Assembly (NCBI GenBank): GCA_902522465.1
Contig: CABYVV010000006.1
Location: 1-64,000, forward strand
DNA length: 64,000 bases
Origin: an uncultured Alphaproteobacteria bacterium
GTDB lineage: Bacteria > Pseudomonadota > Alphaproteobacteria > Methylaequorales > Methylaequoraceae
Reading direction: 5' to 3'
In this document: positions 39,894 through 49,953 of the stretch, in pieces
Layout: each line of letters begins with the position of its first letter
Position numbering within the stretch: the stretch's first letter is position 1
The notes under the pieces: generated by a model
The model's input: the letters and a program-made list of their open reading frames with translations, nothing else
Database searches by the model: none
What the model was told of the DNA's origin: nothing
Position numbers and translations under genes: made by a program

Positions 39894-40455
39894 ATGAATT
39901 CGTTATCTTTTCTGAAAAGGATAACATTTTGTCTAACTCCGACATAGTTTTTGACATTTCCTCTGAATCATCATTTATCCACACCATAAAAGTTTGTGTG
40001 TAGATAAATAAAATTACTTTCTTTTTAAAAATATCAAAAAAAGATCCATCATAAGCATTCGTAAGTTCGAGATAAAAATCCAATGAATTTAATATTTTAA
40101 ATGATACAGACTTTATCATTGATAAGTTACTTCTAAAAACTAAAATTATGCTTTTTAATGCTTTTTTATATGGTCTCATTAACTCCAGTCTAAGCATTAT
40201 TAATTCAAATAAATTATCTTTTGTTGAGGAGCTTTCTAAATCTCTGAAATCAAAATTTTTTTCTACTTGCAAATCAATCATACTAGAAAATTCTTTTAAT
40301 ATATCTTCTTTTTTTCTAAAAATTTGATTAATTTCAGCAACGGAGATTTTCTCTTCATCTGCTAGTCTTTTTAAAGAAAAATTTTGCCAACCTAGTTTTT
40401 CAATCATTTGAAAAGCTGCATTTATTAACTTAAGTTTTTTCTGGGATAAATTCAT
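39871..40455 (-). CDS. TetR/COQ9-like protein
   Basis: N-terminal HTH-like region (AAFQMIEKLGWQNFSLKRLADEEKISVAEINQIFRKKEDIL) and RLELMRPYKKALK; adjacent to ABC1 kinase and prenyl synthase. Confidence 0.7.
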   Translation of the reverse strand: MNLSQKKLKLINAAFQMIEKLGWQNFSLKRLADEEKISVAEINQIFRKKEDILKEFSSMIDLQVEKNFDFRDLESSSTKDNLFELIMLRLELMRPYKKALKSIILVFRSNLSMIKSVSFKILNSLDFYLELTNAYDGSFFDIFKKKVILFIYTQTFMVWINDDSEEMSKTMSELDKMLSFSEKITNSFNDYFPI

Positions 40456-40578
40456 ACAATTAAGTTGTAAAACATATATTAATATATATTCTATTAGCGT
40501 TGTATATAAAAATTAGAGAAGGTCAACCAAGTTTTTAGATCAATTTAATAATTATTTTATAATATTTAATTCATACGA

Positions 40579-41091
40579 ATGGAAATTAAAGACATAGAAG
40601 AGTGTATTAGTAAAGTTCCAGACTATCCAAAGCCTGGCATACTTTTCTATGATATATCCTCTCTTTTATTAAATAATAGAGCATTTCAAAGCTCAATTGA
40701 ACTATTAAAAAACCTAATTAAAAATTATAAATTTGATCTAATTGCAGGAATTGATGCAAGAGGGTTTATATTTGCTTCAAGTATGGCATATAGTTTTAAT
40801 AAGGGTTTGGTTATGATTAGAAAAAAAAATAAACTACCTGGAAATAAAATAAGCTTCGAATATGAACTTGAATATGGAAAAGATACACTGGAGGTAAATG
40901 TAAATTTAAAAAATAAAAAAATTGTAATTATTGACGATTTACTAGCCACAGGTGGTACTTTAAATGCTGCAATCCAACTCATTGAAAAATCTGGAGGAAA
41001 GGTAAGCTGTTTCGCTTCTTTGATCGAATTAGATTTTCTTGATGGAAGAAAAAAAATTAAAATACCAATTGAAACCTTGATACATTACTAA
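40579..41091 (+). CDS. apt: Adenine phosphoribosyltransferase
   Basis: VPDYPKPGILFYDISSLL, DLIAGIDARGFIFAS, KKIVIIDDLLATGGTLNAA. Confidence 0.97.
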   Translation: MEIKDIEECISKVPDYPKPGILFYDISSLLLNNRAFQSSIELLKNLIKNYKFDLIAGIDARGFIFASSMAYSFNKGLVMIRKKNKLPGNKISFEYELEYGKDTLEVNVNLKNKKIVIIDDLLATGGTLNAAIQLIEKSGGKVSCFASLIELDFLDGRKKIKIPIETLIHY

Positions 41092-41110
41092 TCAAAACTA
41101 AATTTAAAAT

Positions 41111-41821
41111 ATGACCCGTGTTCACAAACTTTTTCTCAAATGGCTTCTTCAATTTAGTTTAATGAGTTTTTTTCTTTTTTTTATTTTTGATCAAGGATTA
41201 ATACTCAAGATAGTCAGTTCCGACAGAAGCTACATAACAAGTTTAATAATCATGTCTTTCTTTGCTGTAAGCATTCATTGTTTCTACCATACCTTTAAAA
41301 TATCTGATGAATTAAATAAAGCACATGTGATAAAAAAAAGTCTTCTTGACGAAAATGTAAAATTAAGAATCATCGATGATGCTCTTATACTTACGTCTAA
41401 GGGTGAGATTTCAGATGGAATTGTAAGGGATTATTTTAAGGATTTAATAGGATTAAAAAAAAATGGAGCCACATCTCATGTTCAAATATTAGACAGCTAT
41501 ATAAAAAAGACTGTTGGTTTCTATGAATTTGGATGGTTCTGTTCTGATATAATGTTGAAGCTTGGTTTGATAGGAACAGTCATAGGATTTATAATAATGT
41601 TGAGTTCATTATCTGATATAACTACTTTCGATGTTACATTGCTTCAAGGAGTCCTAACTACCATGGGAAGTGGGATGGGTGTTGCACTTTACACAACACT
41701 GTCAGCCCTTGTAGCAGGAGTCATGGTCGCAATTCAATATTTTAATCTTGAGAGTGGATGTGAAGAACTCTTTTCAGTTTTAAATCAAATATCTGAAGTT
41801 AGCATAGATAATAGTTTATAA
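41111..41821 (+). CDS. MotA/TolQ/ExbB-like proton-channel subunit
   Basis: LGLIGTVIGFIIMLSSL…LTTMGSGMGVALYTTLSALVAGVMVAIQ; three or more TMs. Confidence 0.85.
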   Translation: MTRVHKLFLKWLLQFSLMSFFLFFIFDQGLILKIVSSDRSYITSLIIMSFFAVSIHCFYHTFKISDELNKAHVIKKSLLDENVKLRIIDDALILTSKGEISDGIVRDYFKDLIGLKKNGATSHVQILDSYIKKTVGFYEFGWFCSDIMLKLGLIGTVIGFIIMLSSLSDITTFDVTLLQGVLTTMGSGMGVALYTTLSALVAGVMVAIQYFNLESGCEELFSVLNQISEVSIDNSL

Positions 41822-42417
41822 TGTCGTACTCTGGAAGAAGATTAAGGGCTGATCCTTTTACTGATTTATTATTTAATATTTTACTATCTTTTACACTATT
41901 AATGTTTTTAGCTATTATTTTTATGAATCCTATTCCTAAAACTGGTGTAATTAATCCTAAAGCTGAGTATATAATTACAGTTAGCTGGAAAGACAATAAT
42001 CCTGATGATGTGGACACATATGTTCAAAGTCCAACTGGTGATTTGGTTTGGTTCAGAGCGAAGGAAGCAGGATTCGTTCATCTTGACAGAGATGACAGAG
42101 GTCTTCTTAATGATACTATTGAAATTAATGGTGAGAAAGTTCAAAATCCACTCAATCAGGAAGTTGTAACAATTAGAGCTGTTGTTCCTGGAGAATATAT
42201 TGTTAATATACATTACTATGCGACTAAAACTGAACAACCAGTTGATGTAAACGTAAAAGTTGAAAAAGTTAATCCAAGGTTAGAGGTTATTTATTACGGG
42301 ACAATAAAATTAGAAAAAAAAGGTGTAGAAAAAACTGCAACAAGATTTAATATTACTCAAGACGGAATAGTAAGTATTTCAGGAAATTTATTTAAAAAAT
42401 TAGTTCCTGAAAACTAG
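41821..42417 (+). CDS. TolR/ExbD-like single-TM protein fused to a DUF2135/YfaP-like beta-sandwich periplasmic domain
   Basis: N-term RRLRADPFTDLLFNILLSFTLLMFLAIIF; VSWKDNNPDDVDTYVQSPTGDLVWF…HLDRDDRG. Confidence 0.65.
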   Translation: MSYSGRRLRADPFTDLLFNILLSFTLLMFLAIIFMNPIPKTGVINPKAEYIITVSWKDNNPDDVDTYVQSPTGDLVWFRAKEAGFVHLDRDDRGLLNDTIEINGEKVQNPLNQEVVTIRAVVPGEYIVNIHYYATKTEQPVDVNVKVEKVNPRLEVIYYGTIKLEKKGVEKTATRFNITQDGIVSISGNLFKKLVPEN

Positions 42418-42429
42418 AGAAAGGAAACA

Positions 42430-42951
42430 ATGAATTCAGAAATTTTTTTTATAATTATATGCTATGTTATTTTGGCATTTCTTTTAGTTTTATTTAATTT
42501 AAGAACAAACTTTCATTGGCTGATTAAATCATCAATGATAGTCTTAACAACTTTCTTCTACATCTTAACATATGATTCCTTCAAGAATCTCATGGGATGG
42601 CCCTCAAATGATAATCTGCCAGACAGATTCAGATTAGTTTCGGCTCAAATTTATGAACCAAATGCACTAATTAACTCTGAGGGATCGATTTTTCTTTGGA
42701 TAACCGACATGGATGATTTGGCAGGATTAAGCACACCACGATCTTATAGCTTAAAATACAATAAGGAAGTTCATGAAAGAGTTTCTAAAGCTCTTGTTAG
42801 CCTTAAAAACGGAATACCACAAATGGGTGAAAATATTGACGAGAATAAAAAAAATATTATTTCTTCAATTTTAAAAAAAGAAAAAGCATCTACGGTGAGT
42901 TCAAAACTAAATTTTTTTGATATGCCAAATCAACTTTTACCAGAAAAGTGA
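42430..42951 (+). CDS. Membrane protein of unknown function, third gene of the TolQR-like cluster
   Basis: Two N-terminal TMs, then GWPSNDNLPDRFRLVSAQIYEPNALINSEGSIFLWI…PRSYSLKYNKEVHERV. Confidence 0.6.
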   Translation: MNSEIFFIIICYVILAFLLVLFNLRTNFHWLIKSSMIVLTTFFYILTYDSFKNLMGWPSNDNLPDRFRLVSAQIYEPNALINSEGSIFLWITDMDDLAGLSTPRSYSLKYNKEVHERVSKALVSLKNGIPQMGENIDENKKNIISSILKKEKASTVSSKLNFFDMPNQLLPEK

Positions 42952-43640
42952 TGAAATATCTTTTTATTATTTTTCTTTTAATTGGATGTTCAGAAAATAA
43001 TAACTCCTACTTTCCTCTAGAATCAAGCAGATCGTGGTCTTACAAAGTTGAAATTCAGCCAGAAATAGAACAAAAAACCATTTATAAAAAGGTCAACCTA
43101 TCTCTTGGTAAAAAAAAAATAAAAATAAACGGTGAAGAGAACTCACTTTATCCTTTTATGAGAGAAGATGGATCAATTTTCTTCTATGCTTCAAATAGAA
43201 ATGGTGTTCACAGAAAAGGATATAAATTCCTAAAGGACAAGAAAGTCATGGCTGATAAAGAAGAAAGGATTGTACTACCAAGGCCACTCAAAATTGGAAA
43301 AAAATGGGAAGTTCAAAGCAAAACTTATTTAATACTAAAAAGATACCCTTATTACGATTACCGAGCCACTACTAATTTTGAAATAAAATACAAAATCAAA
43401 TCTGAGAATGAAATTGTTAACACTCCTGCTGGGAAATTTAAAAATTGTCTTTTAGTTGAAGGTTTTGGAAAAACAAAATTTATAGGAGATAGTGAAATTG
43501 GAACTATAGAAATAACAATAACATCAAAAGAATGGTATGCGAAAGGTGTTGGATTGATCAAATCTTTGAGAGTTGAAAAAACAGACTCTGATCTATTTGG
43601 AACAACAAAAATGACTCAAATTCTTGAGGATTATAAGTAA
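42948..43640 (+). CDS. Predicted lipoprotein, fourth gene of the TolQR-like cluster; paralogue of 16619..17314
   Basis: Lipobox LLIGC; FPLESSRSWSYKV; GFGKTKFIGDSEIGTIEITI; GVGLIKSLRVEKT. Confidence 0.7.
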   Translation: MMKYLFIIFLLIGCSENNNSYFPLESSRSWSYKVEIQPEIEQKTIYKKVNLSLGKKKIKINGEENSLYPFMREDGSIFFYASNRNGVHRKGYKFLKDKKVMADKEERIVLPRPLKIGKKWEVQSKTYLILKRYPYYDYRATTNFEIKYKIKSENEIVNTPAGKFKNCLLVEGFGKTKFIGDSEIGTIEITITSKEWYAKGVGLIKSLRVEKTDSDLFGTTKMTQILEDYK

Positions 43641-43651
43641 AACATTTATTT

Positions 43652-44659
43652 ATGGTTATTAATAAAACAATTTTTATTTTTTTTTTCTCCTTATTAGTGC
43701 TCTACCTTGGTAAATTTATATTATTACCTCTCTCGATTTCACTATTCATTTATCTAGTAATAAAGTCTCTATCTAATAAATTTTTAATTTATATTAATAA
43801 TTTTTTTAAAATTAAATTAAGCGAATTTTTGGCTTTATTAATTGTATTTCTAATATTATTCAGTTTCCTATATTTTTTCTGGATAATACTTGAATTTAAT
43901 ATTACTCGAGTAAAACAAAAATCACTTGTATATCAAAATAATTTAAATGACATACTCGATTTATTCTCAAATACAATAATCAAAAGAATAATACCTTTAA
44001 ATGATGTTTTTAATGATTTAGATTTTATGAATATTTTTTCAAAAACGTTAAATAGCTTATCAAATTTAGCAGGAAGTTTCTCTTTCATAATAATACTTTT
44101 AATTTTTTTTATTATTGAAGAAAAGTATTTTGTTAGAAAATTAAAACTCATTGTTAACAAAAAAAATATGCAAATAATAAAAAAGATAAATTATGATATT
44201 TTCTATTATTTTCAAATAAAATTCTTTACAAGCTTTTTGACAGGTTTTTCCACGTTCATTGTTTTATATTTCCTACAAAATGACCTAGCACCAACATTTG
44301 GTTTACTCTCATTTATTCTTAATTTCATACCTCTAATTGGATCACTAGTTTCAATTTTACTACCTTTTGTTTTTTCTGGAATCCAATTCCTAAGTTTTTA
44401 TGAACCGACTTTAACATTAATTACACTTACAATTATTCAAATTTTTATTGGTAACTTTTTAGAACCTAAGATGATGGGAAATACACTGAATATTAGCCCA
44501 TTAGTCATGATTTTATTCTTATCATTAATGGGAAAACTTTGGGGAATTGCCGGTATGTTTTTAAGTGTTCCTTTTTTGGTTGTTATTTTGATAATACTTA
44601 GAAGAATCAATTCTACAAAAAAAATTGCTATTTTCTTATCAGAAAAAGGCAATAATTAA
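43652..44659 (+). CDS. AI-2E family (PerM-like) transporter
   Basis: Multi-TM; FILNFIPLIGSLVSILLPF, GNFLEPKMMGNTLNISPLVMILFLSLMGKLWGIAGMFLSVP. Confidence 0.92.
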   Translation: MVINKTIFIFFFSLLVLYLGKFILLPLSISLFIYLVIKSLSNKFLIYINNFFKIKLSEFLALLIVFLILFSFLYFFWIILEFNITRVKQKSLVYQNNLNDILDLFSNTIIKRIIPLNDVFNDLDFMNIFSKTLNSLSNLAGSFSFIIILLIFFIIEEKYFVRKLKLIVNKKNMQIIKKINYDIFYYFQIKFFTSFLTGFSTFIVLYFLQNDLAPTFGLLSFILNFIPLIGSLVSILLPFVFSGIQFLSFYEPTLTLITLTIIQIFIGNFLEPKMMGNTLNISPLVMILFLSLMGKLWGIAGMFLSVPFLVVILIILRRINSTKKIAIFLSEKGNN

Positions 44660-45750
44660 TTAAATTTTATCTTTCTATCAAGAGAAAGGATTATTCCAAA
44701 ACCAATAAAATAGGTAAGCATTGATGATCCACCATATGATACCAATGGAAGAGGTAACCCAACAATAGGTAAAATTCCAATTACCATAGACATATTAATA
44801 AATGATGCAAAAAAGAAGTTTGTAATTACACCATATCCAACAATACGATTAAAATTATCGTGAACAAATCTTCCGGTAATATAATAAGCCATATAAGTTA
44901 TTAAACAAATAAGACCTACTACTGATATTGTGCCAAAGAAACCAAACTCTTCTCCAAGCATTGAAAAAATAAAATCTGTATGTTTTTCAGGTAAAAAATC
45001 CAGATGTGATTGAGTCCCTTTTGTCCAACCCTTTCCGAATGTTCCGCCTGAACCAACTGCAATTTGAGATTGTATGATGTGATAGCCAGAACCCAAAGGA
45101 TCATTCTCAGGATCAAAAAGTGTTAAAATTCTTTGTTTTTGATATTCTTTAAGTCCACCCCAAAGATAGGGTGTAATAATCAATGATAGAAGTCCAAGAA
45201 TACCAAAAAATTTAAATGTTATTCCAGAGATAAAAAAAATTACTACACTTACAAAAAGAATAAGCATAGCTGTGCCAAGATCTGGTTGAATTAATATCAG
45301 AATAAAAGGTATTACAACTAATGTTAAGGGGACAAATAAAAATAAGTAGTCTCTTGGTTCATGCATTTTTTTTTCGTCAAAAAATTTAGCTAAAGAAACA
45401 ATTAGAAAAATTTTCATGATTTCTGATGGTTGGAAATTTATACCATAAAAGTTTATCCATCTTCGTGCTCCTTTTCCTAAGTATCCGTAAAATGAGGCAA
45501 TAATTAACAAGACAAGTCCAATAAAATAAAAAATGTAAGCATTTTTTTTCCAAAATTCTATCTCGACCAAACCAAATAGAATCATCAGTGAAAATCCAAA
45601 AATTATTTTATATACATGAGAAATTAAAATATTTGATTCTTCTCCAAAAGTTGCACTATAAATCATTACCAAACCAACAAAACTCAAAAAGCCAACTAGA
45701 AAAATAAAAAACCAGTTTAGATTTTTAAATTTAATTATTAATTCCGACAT
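44656..45750 (-). CDS. rodA: Rod shape-determining protein RodA
   Basis: GARRWINFYGINFQPSEIMKI, QPDLGTAMLIL, FLPEKHTDFIFSMLGEEFGFFG, LPLVSYGGSSMLT. Confidence 0.97.
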   Translation of the reverse strand: MSELIIKFKNLNWFFIFLVGFLSFVGLVMIYSATFGEESNILISHVYKIIFGFSLMILFGLVEIEFWKKNAYIFYFIGLVLLIIASFYGYLGKGARRWINFYGINFQPSEIMKIFLIVSLAKFFDEKKMHEPRDYLFLFVPLTLVVIPFILILIQPDLGTAMLILFVSVVIFFISGITFKFFGILGLLSLIITPYLWGGLKEYQKQRILTLFDPENDPLGSGYHIIQSQIAVGSGGTFGKGWTKGTQSHLDFLPEKHTDFIFSMLGEEFGFFGTISVVGLICLITYMAYYITGRFVHDNFNRIVGYGVITNFFFASFINMSMVIGILPIVGLPLPLVSYGGSSMLTYFIGFGIILSLDRKIKFN

Positions 45751-47529
45751 TTATAAGTATTTCTTCAAAGCCAATTGCATAACTCTTTTTGCAATTGGTG
45801 CTGCAACTTTAGATCCACTACCCATATGTTCAGCAACTACTGTCATTGCAAATTTAGGTTTATCGAAGGGCGCGTAACAGGTAAAAATTGAATGATCTCT
45901 TAGCTTGTAAACTAAATCTTCATTTTTAATAACTCCATCTTTTCTCTCTCTTTCCTCTAGGGATATTTTCCTAACTTGAGATGTTCCAGTTTTACCAGCC
46001 ATTTTCTGAATACCTGAAAGTTTTGAGGAGAATGCTGTTCCATTAATTTCATTCACAACCGAATACATTGATTTTTTAATGAAATTTAAATTATTTTTAT
46101 TAATTTGAAGATCCTCAAATTTTCTATTTTTATATACAACACTTGGAAGTATTTTTTTTCCTGTTGCAATTCTTGCTGTCATGACCGATATTTGCAAAGG
46201 AGTAGAAAGCATAAATCCCTGGCCAATAACTGTATTAAATGTTTCTCCTTTTTGCCATTTTTCGCCTCTATTTTTAATTTTCCATAAACTATCTGGCATT
46301 AATCCATTCAATTCGTTAGGAATATCAATACCCGTGGATTTCCCTAGTGAAAAAATTTTCGAAAATTCTGCTAAATCATCTACTTTAAGTTCTTTTGCTA
46401 AATTATAAAAGTAACAATCACAAGATTTCTTGATAGCCTCGAACAAATTAACCTCACCATGTCCTTCTTTTTTCCAACAATGAAATTTTCTTTTTCCAAG
46501 TTTTACATGACCTGAACAAAAAAACTTTCTATTTTTATTATAATTCAGATTTTCAATTGCATGCAATGCAGCAATTAATTTATAAGTTGAACCAGGGGAA
46601 TAAAGTCCTGCAACACATCTGTTCAATAATGGATTAAATTTATCATCAAGCAATGAATTCCATTTTTCTACACTTACTCCATCGCTAAATTCATTATTAT
46701 TAAACGAAGGAGAAGAAACAAGACAGTTAACACCTCCATTTATGCAATCAATCATTACAACCGCACCACTAATCCCTTTCATTTCTTCGTAAGCTTTTTC
46801 TTGAATTTCTCCAATCAAAAAAGTTTTAATATTTCCTCCTGGAATCGCATTTTTTTTCTTAATTTCTTTTTTTATTTCTCCCTTTGAATTAGTCTCAAAT
46901 TTGATCCATCCATCTGAACCTAGAAGTTTTGAATCAAGCTTTTTTTCAATACCTGATATTCCATATTTTAGATTTGATAGTTTTTTTTTTTCAATCTCTC
47001 TTTTATAACCAACATAACCTAATACATGAGAAAAAATTAAATCGTTTTTGTAATTTCTCACTCTTTCTTTTGTTATTATCAAAAAAGGAAATTTATTTTT
47101 CATAAATTCTAAAAATTCCAACTCATTCCATGTTAAACTTTTTTTTATTATTATAAAATCAGATAGATCTTGTTCCGACAGATTTACTTTAATATCCTGT
47201 AAATCTTTTTTTGAAAATTCGATGTGTCCATTTAATTTTAAAATATATTTATTAATTAAATTTTTTTTGTCTTTGAATATACTTAATTGATAATCAGTTT
47301 TATTAGATGCAATAGGTTGATCATAAAAATCAAAGATAGTTCCCCTCTCAGGATATAATATCTTTACCTTTAATCTATTTATATCTGATAATTTTCCGTA
47401 TTTTGATTTTTGAAGAATTTGAAGATAAAATAATTTTCCAAAAATTAGTAATGATAAAAAAGATTTTGAAAGGCCAAGAATTAGTGCTCTTCTTCTTAAT
47501 TTCTTTTCTAAATTAACATCTCTACTCAT
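45751..47529 (-). CDS. mrdA: Penicillin-binding protein 2
   Basis: PERGTIFDFYDQPIASN, YSPGSTYKLIAALHA, KSCDCYFYNLA, MAGKTGTSQV. Confidence 0.96.
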   Translation of the reverse strand: MSRDVNLEKKLRRRALILGLSKSFLSLLIFGKLFYLQILQKSKYGKLSDINRLKVKILYPERGTIFDFYDQPIASNKTDYQLSIFKDKKNLINKYILKLNGHIEFSKKDLQDIKVNLSEQDLSDFIIIKKSLTWNELEFLEFMKNKFPFLIITKERVRNYKNDLIFSHVLGYVGYKREIEKKKLSNLKYGISGIEKKLDSKLLGSDGWIKFETNSKGEIKKEIKKKNAIPGGNIKTFLIGEIQEKAYEEMKGISGAVVMIDCINGGVNCLVSSPSFNNNEFSDGVSVEKWNSLLDDKFNPLLNRCVAGLYSPGSTYKLIAALHAIENLNYNKNRKFFCSGHVKLGKRKFHCWKKEGHGEVNLFEAIKKSCDCYFYNLAKELKVDDLAEFSKIFSLGKSTGIDIPNELNGLMPDSLWKIKNRGEKWQKGETFNTVIGQGFMLSTPLQISVMTARIATGKKILPSVVYKNRKFEDLQINKNNLNFIKKSMYSVVNEINGTAFSSKLSGIQKMAGKTGTSQVRKISLEERERKDGVIKNEDLVYKLRDHSIFTCYAPFDKPKFAMTVVAEHMGSGSKVAAPIAKRVMQLALKKYL

Positions 47530-48019
47530 GATAGTTTTTAAATTTAAAACTTAATTTATTTACAATTTTAAAAAACAATGGAAACAAAGCAATAGTAAAT
47601 ATAAAACTTACCATTAAATTTTGGAAACTAATTGAAGAAATGCCCAAAAATAACTTAATAAAAAGTGTTAGTGACAAGTATGTAGTTAAACCAATAATAA
47701 ATTTTACCCATATTTCTTTTAAATCATAAGTTGTTAAATCACTAAATAACTTTCTTCTTGAATATTGAATTGATAAGAAAAATAAGCAGGTTATTCCAAC
47801 AATATCCCCATTTAATAAATCATAAACAACTGTCATAACTAAAATAGAGAATGGAGAAAATTTTTTATGATCGATATATACCCAAGTATAGATTACTGTG
47901 AAAAACATGTATGGTTTTATTAGTTGATCTTGTAGTAAATAATTCGGTGAAAATTCAAAGAAAATAAAAAAAAGAATAAATAAATAAGGAAGAGATTTGA
48001 ATATTAAATTATTAAGCAT
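47522..48019 (-). CDS. mreD: Rod shape-determining protein MreD-like
   Basis: Multi-TM, between mreC and mrdA; VVYDLLNGDIVGITCLFFL. Confidence 0.85.
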   Translation of the reverse strand: MLNNLIFKSLPYLFILFFIFFEFSPNYLLQDQLIKPYMFFTVIYTWVYIDHKKFSPFSILVMTVVYDLLNGDIVGITCLFFLSIQYSRRKLFSDLTTYDLKEIWVKFIIGLTTYLSLTLFIKLFLGISSISFQNLMVSFIFTIALFPLFFKIVNKLSFKFKNYHE

Positions 48020-48025
48020 TTAAAA

Positions 48026-48865
48026 TTAATCTTTAAATTCTTTTTTAAAATTATAAATAAGAACATTAACATAAATGGAATCTGTATTTTTTGCAAATGG
48101 GATCAAAAATACATCATTTAGTGTTTTAAAGATTCTTCCAATTTTTATACCCTCTTTGAAGTATCCTGCAGCATCAGTAGATACAACTATCTCGCCATGT
48201 TTTAAATCAAACTTTTGTTCAACATGCTTTAATTCTAACCTTTCTTTTCTACCTTGAACAAAAAATGATTTTTTTGATTCAATTGATGTTACTGGTATTA
48301 TTGAATTTTGATTAAAAATAGTTAAAACTTTCGAAGAATTTGATCCCAACTCTATAACCCTCCCAATTAGTCCTTTCTCATTGAAAACAACATCATTAAT
48401 CTTTAAACCATCATTTTTTCCAACATCTATATATAAAATTGAACCATCATCTTTATATGCATCAATAAGAATTCTAGCTGTAATTTTCTTAAGGTAATCA
48501 ACCTCTTTAATATCCATAATATTTTTTAATCTTCTATTTTCTAATATTAAGAAATTATTTTTGTCTAATTGTTTTTTTAGGGCTTTATTTTCCTTAATAA
48601 GTTCCTCATTAATTTTTTTTGCTTTTGTAACCTCATCAAAATAAGTAATTGACTGATTAATTAACTGAAAAGGTTTTTGAACAAATATAAAAAAAGGTTT
48701 TCCAATAGACATTACATTATACCTAGCGGATTTGATGAAAGAACTGTTAGTTATTGACAATATAAAAAGAAATACTGAAATAGAACAACATAATATTACA
48801 TTCAAAACATAGCTGTTAAGCATGCTTGAATTTAATCCCCTTCCAAAAGACGACTTATTTACCAT
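48026..48865 (-). CDS. mreC: Rod shape-determining protein MreC
   Basis: Coiled coil, LKNIMDIKE, ILIDAYKDDGSILYIDVGKNDGLKINDVVFNEKGLIGRVIELG. Confidence 0.94.
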   Translation of the reverse strand: MVNKSSFGRGLNSSMLNSYVLNVILCCSISVFLFILSITNSSFIKSARYNVMSIGKPFFIFVQKPFQLINQSITYFDEVTKAKKINEELIKENKALKKQLDKNNFLILENRRLKNIMDIKEVDYLKKITARILIDAYKDDGSILYIDVGKNDGLKINDVVFNEKGLIGRVIELGSNSSKVLTIFNQNSIIPVTSIESKKSFFVQGRKERLELKHVEQKFDLKHGEIVVSTDAAGYFKEGIKIGRIFKTLNDVFLIPFAKNTDSIYVNVLIYNFKKEFKD

Positions 48866-48869
48866 AAGC

Positions 48870-49916
<1,047 letters not shown>

Positions 49917-49953
49917 TTATTTTCTACATCCATAAGTCATAAAAAGCAATAAA

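Noticed and set aside
40456-40578. AT-palindromes (ATATATTAATATAT, ACAATTAAGTTGT) as a TetR operator
   Set aside because: Too likely by chance in such AT-rich DNA; no repeat elsewhere in the window to support it.
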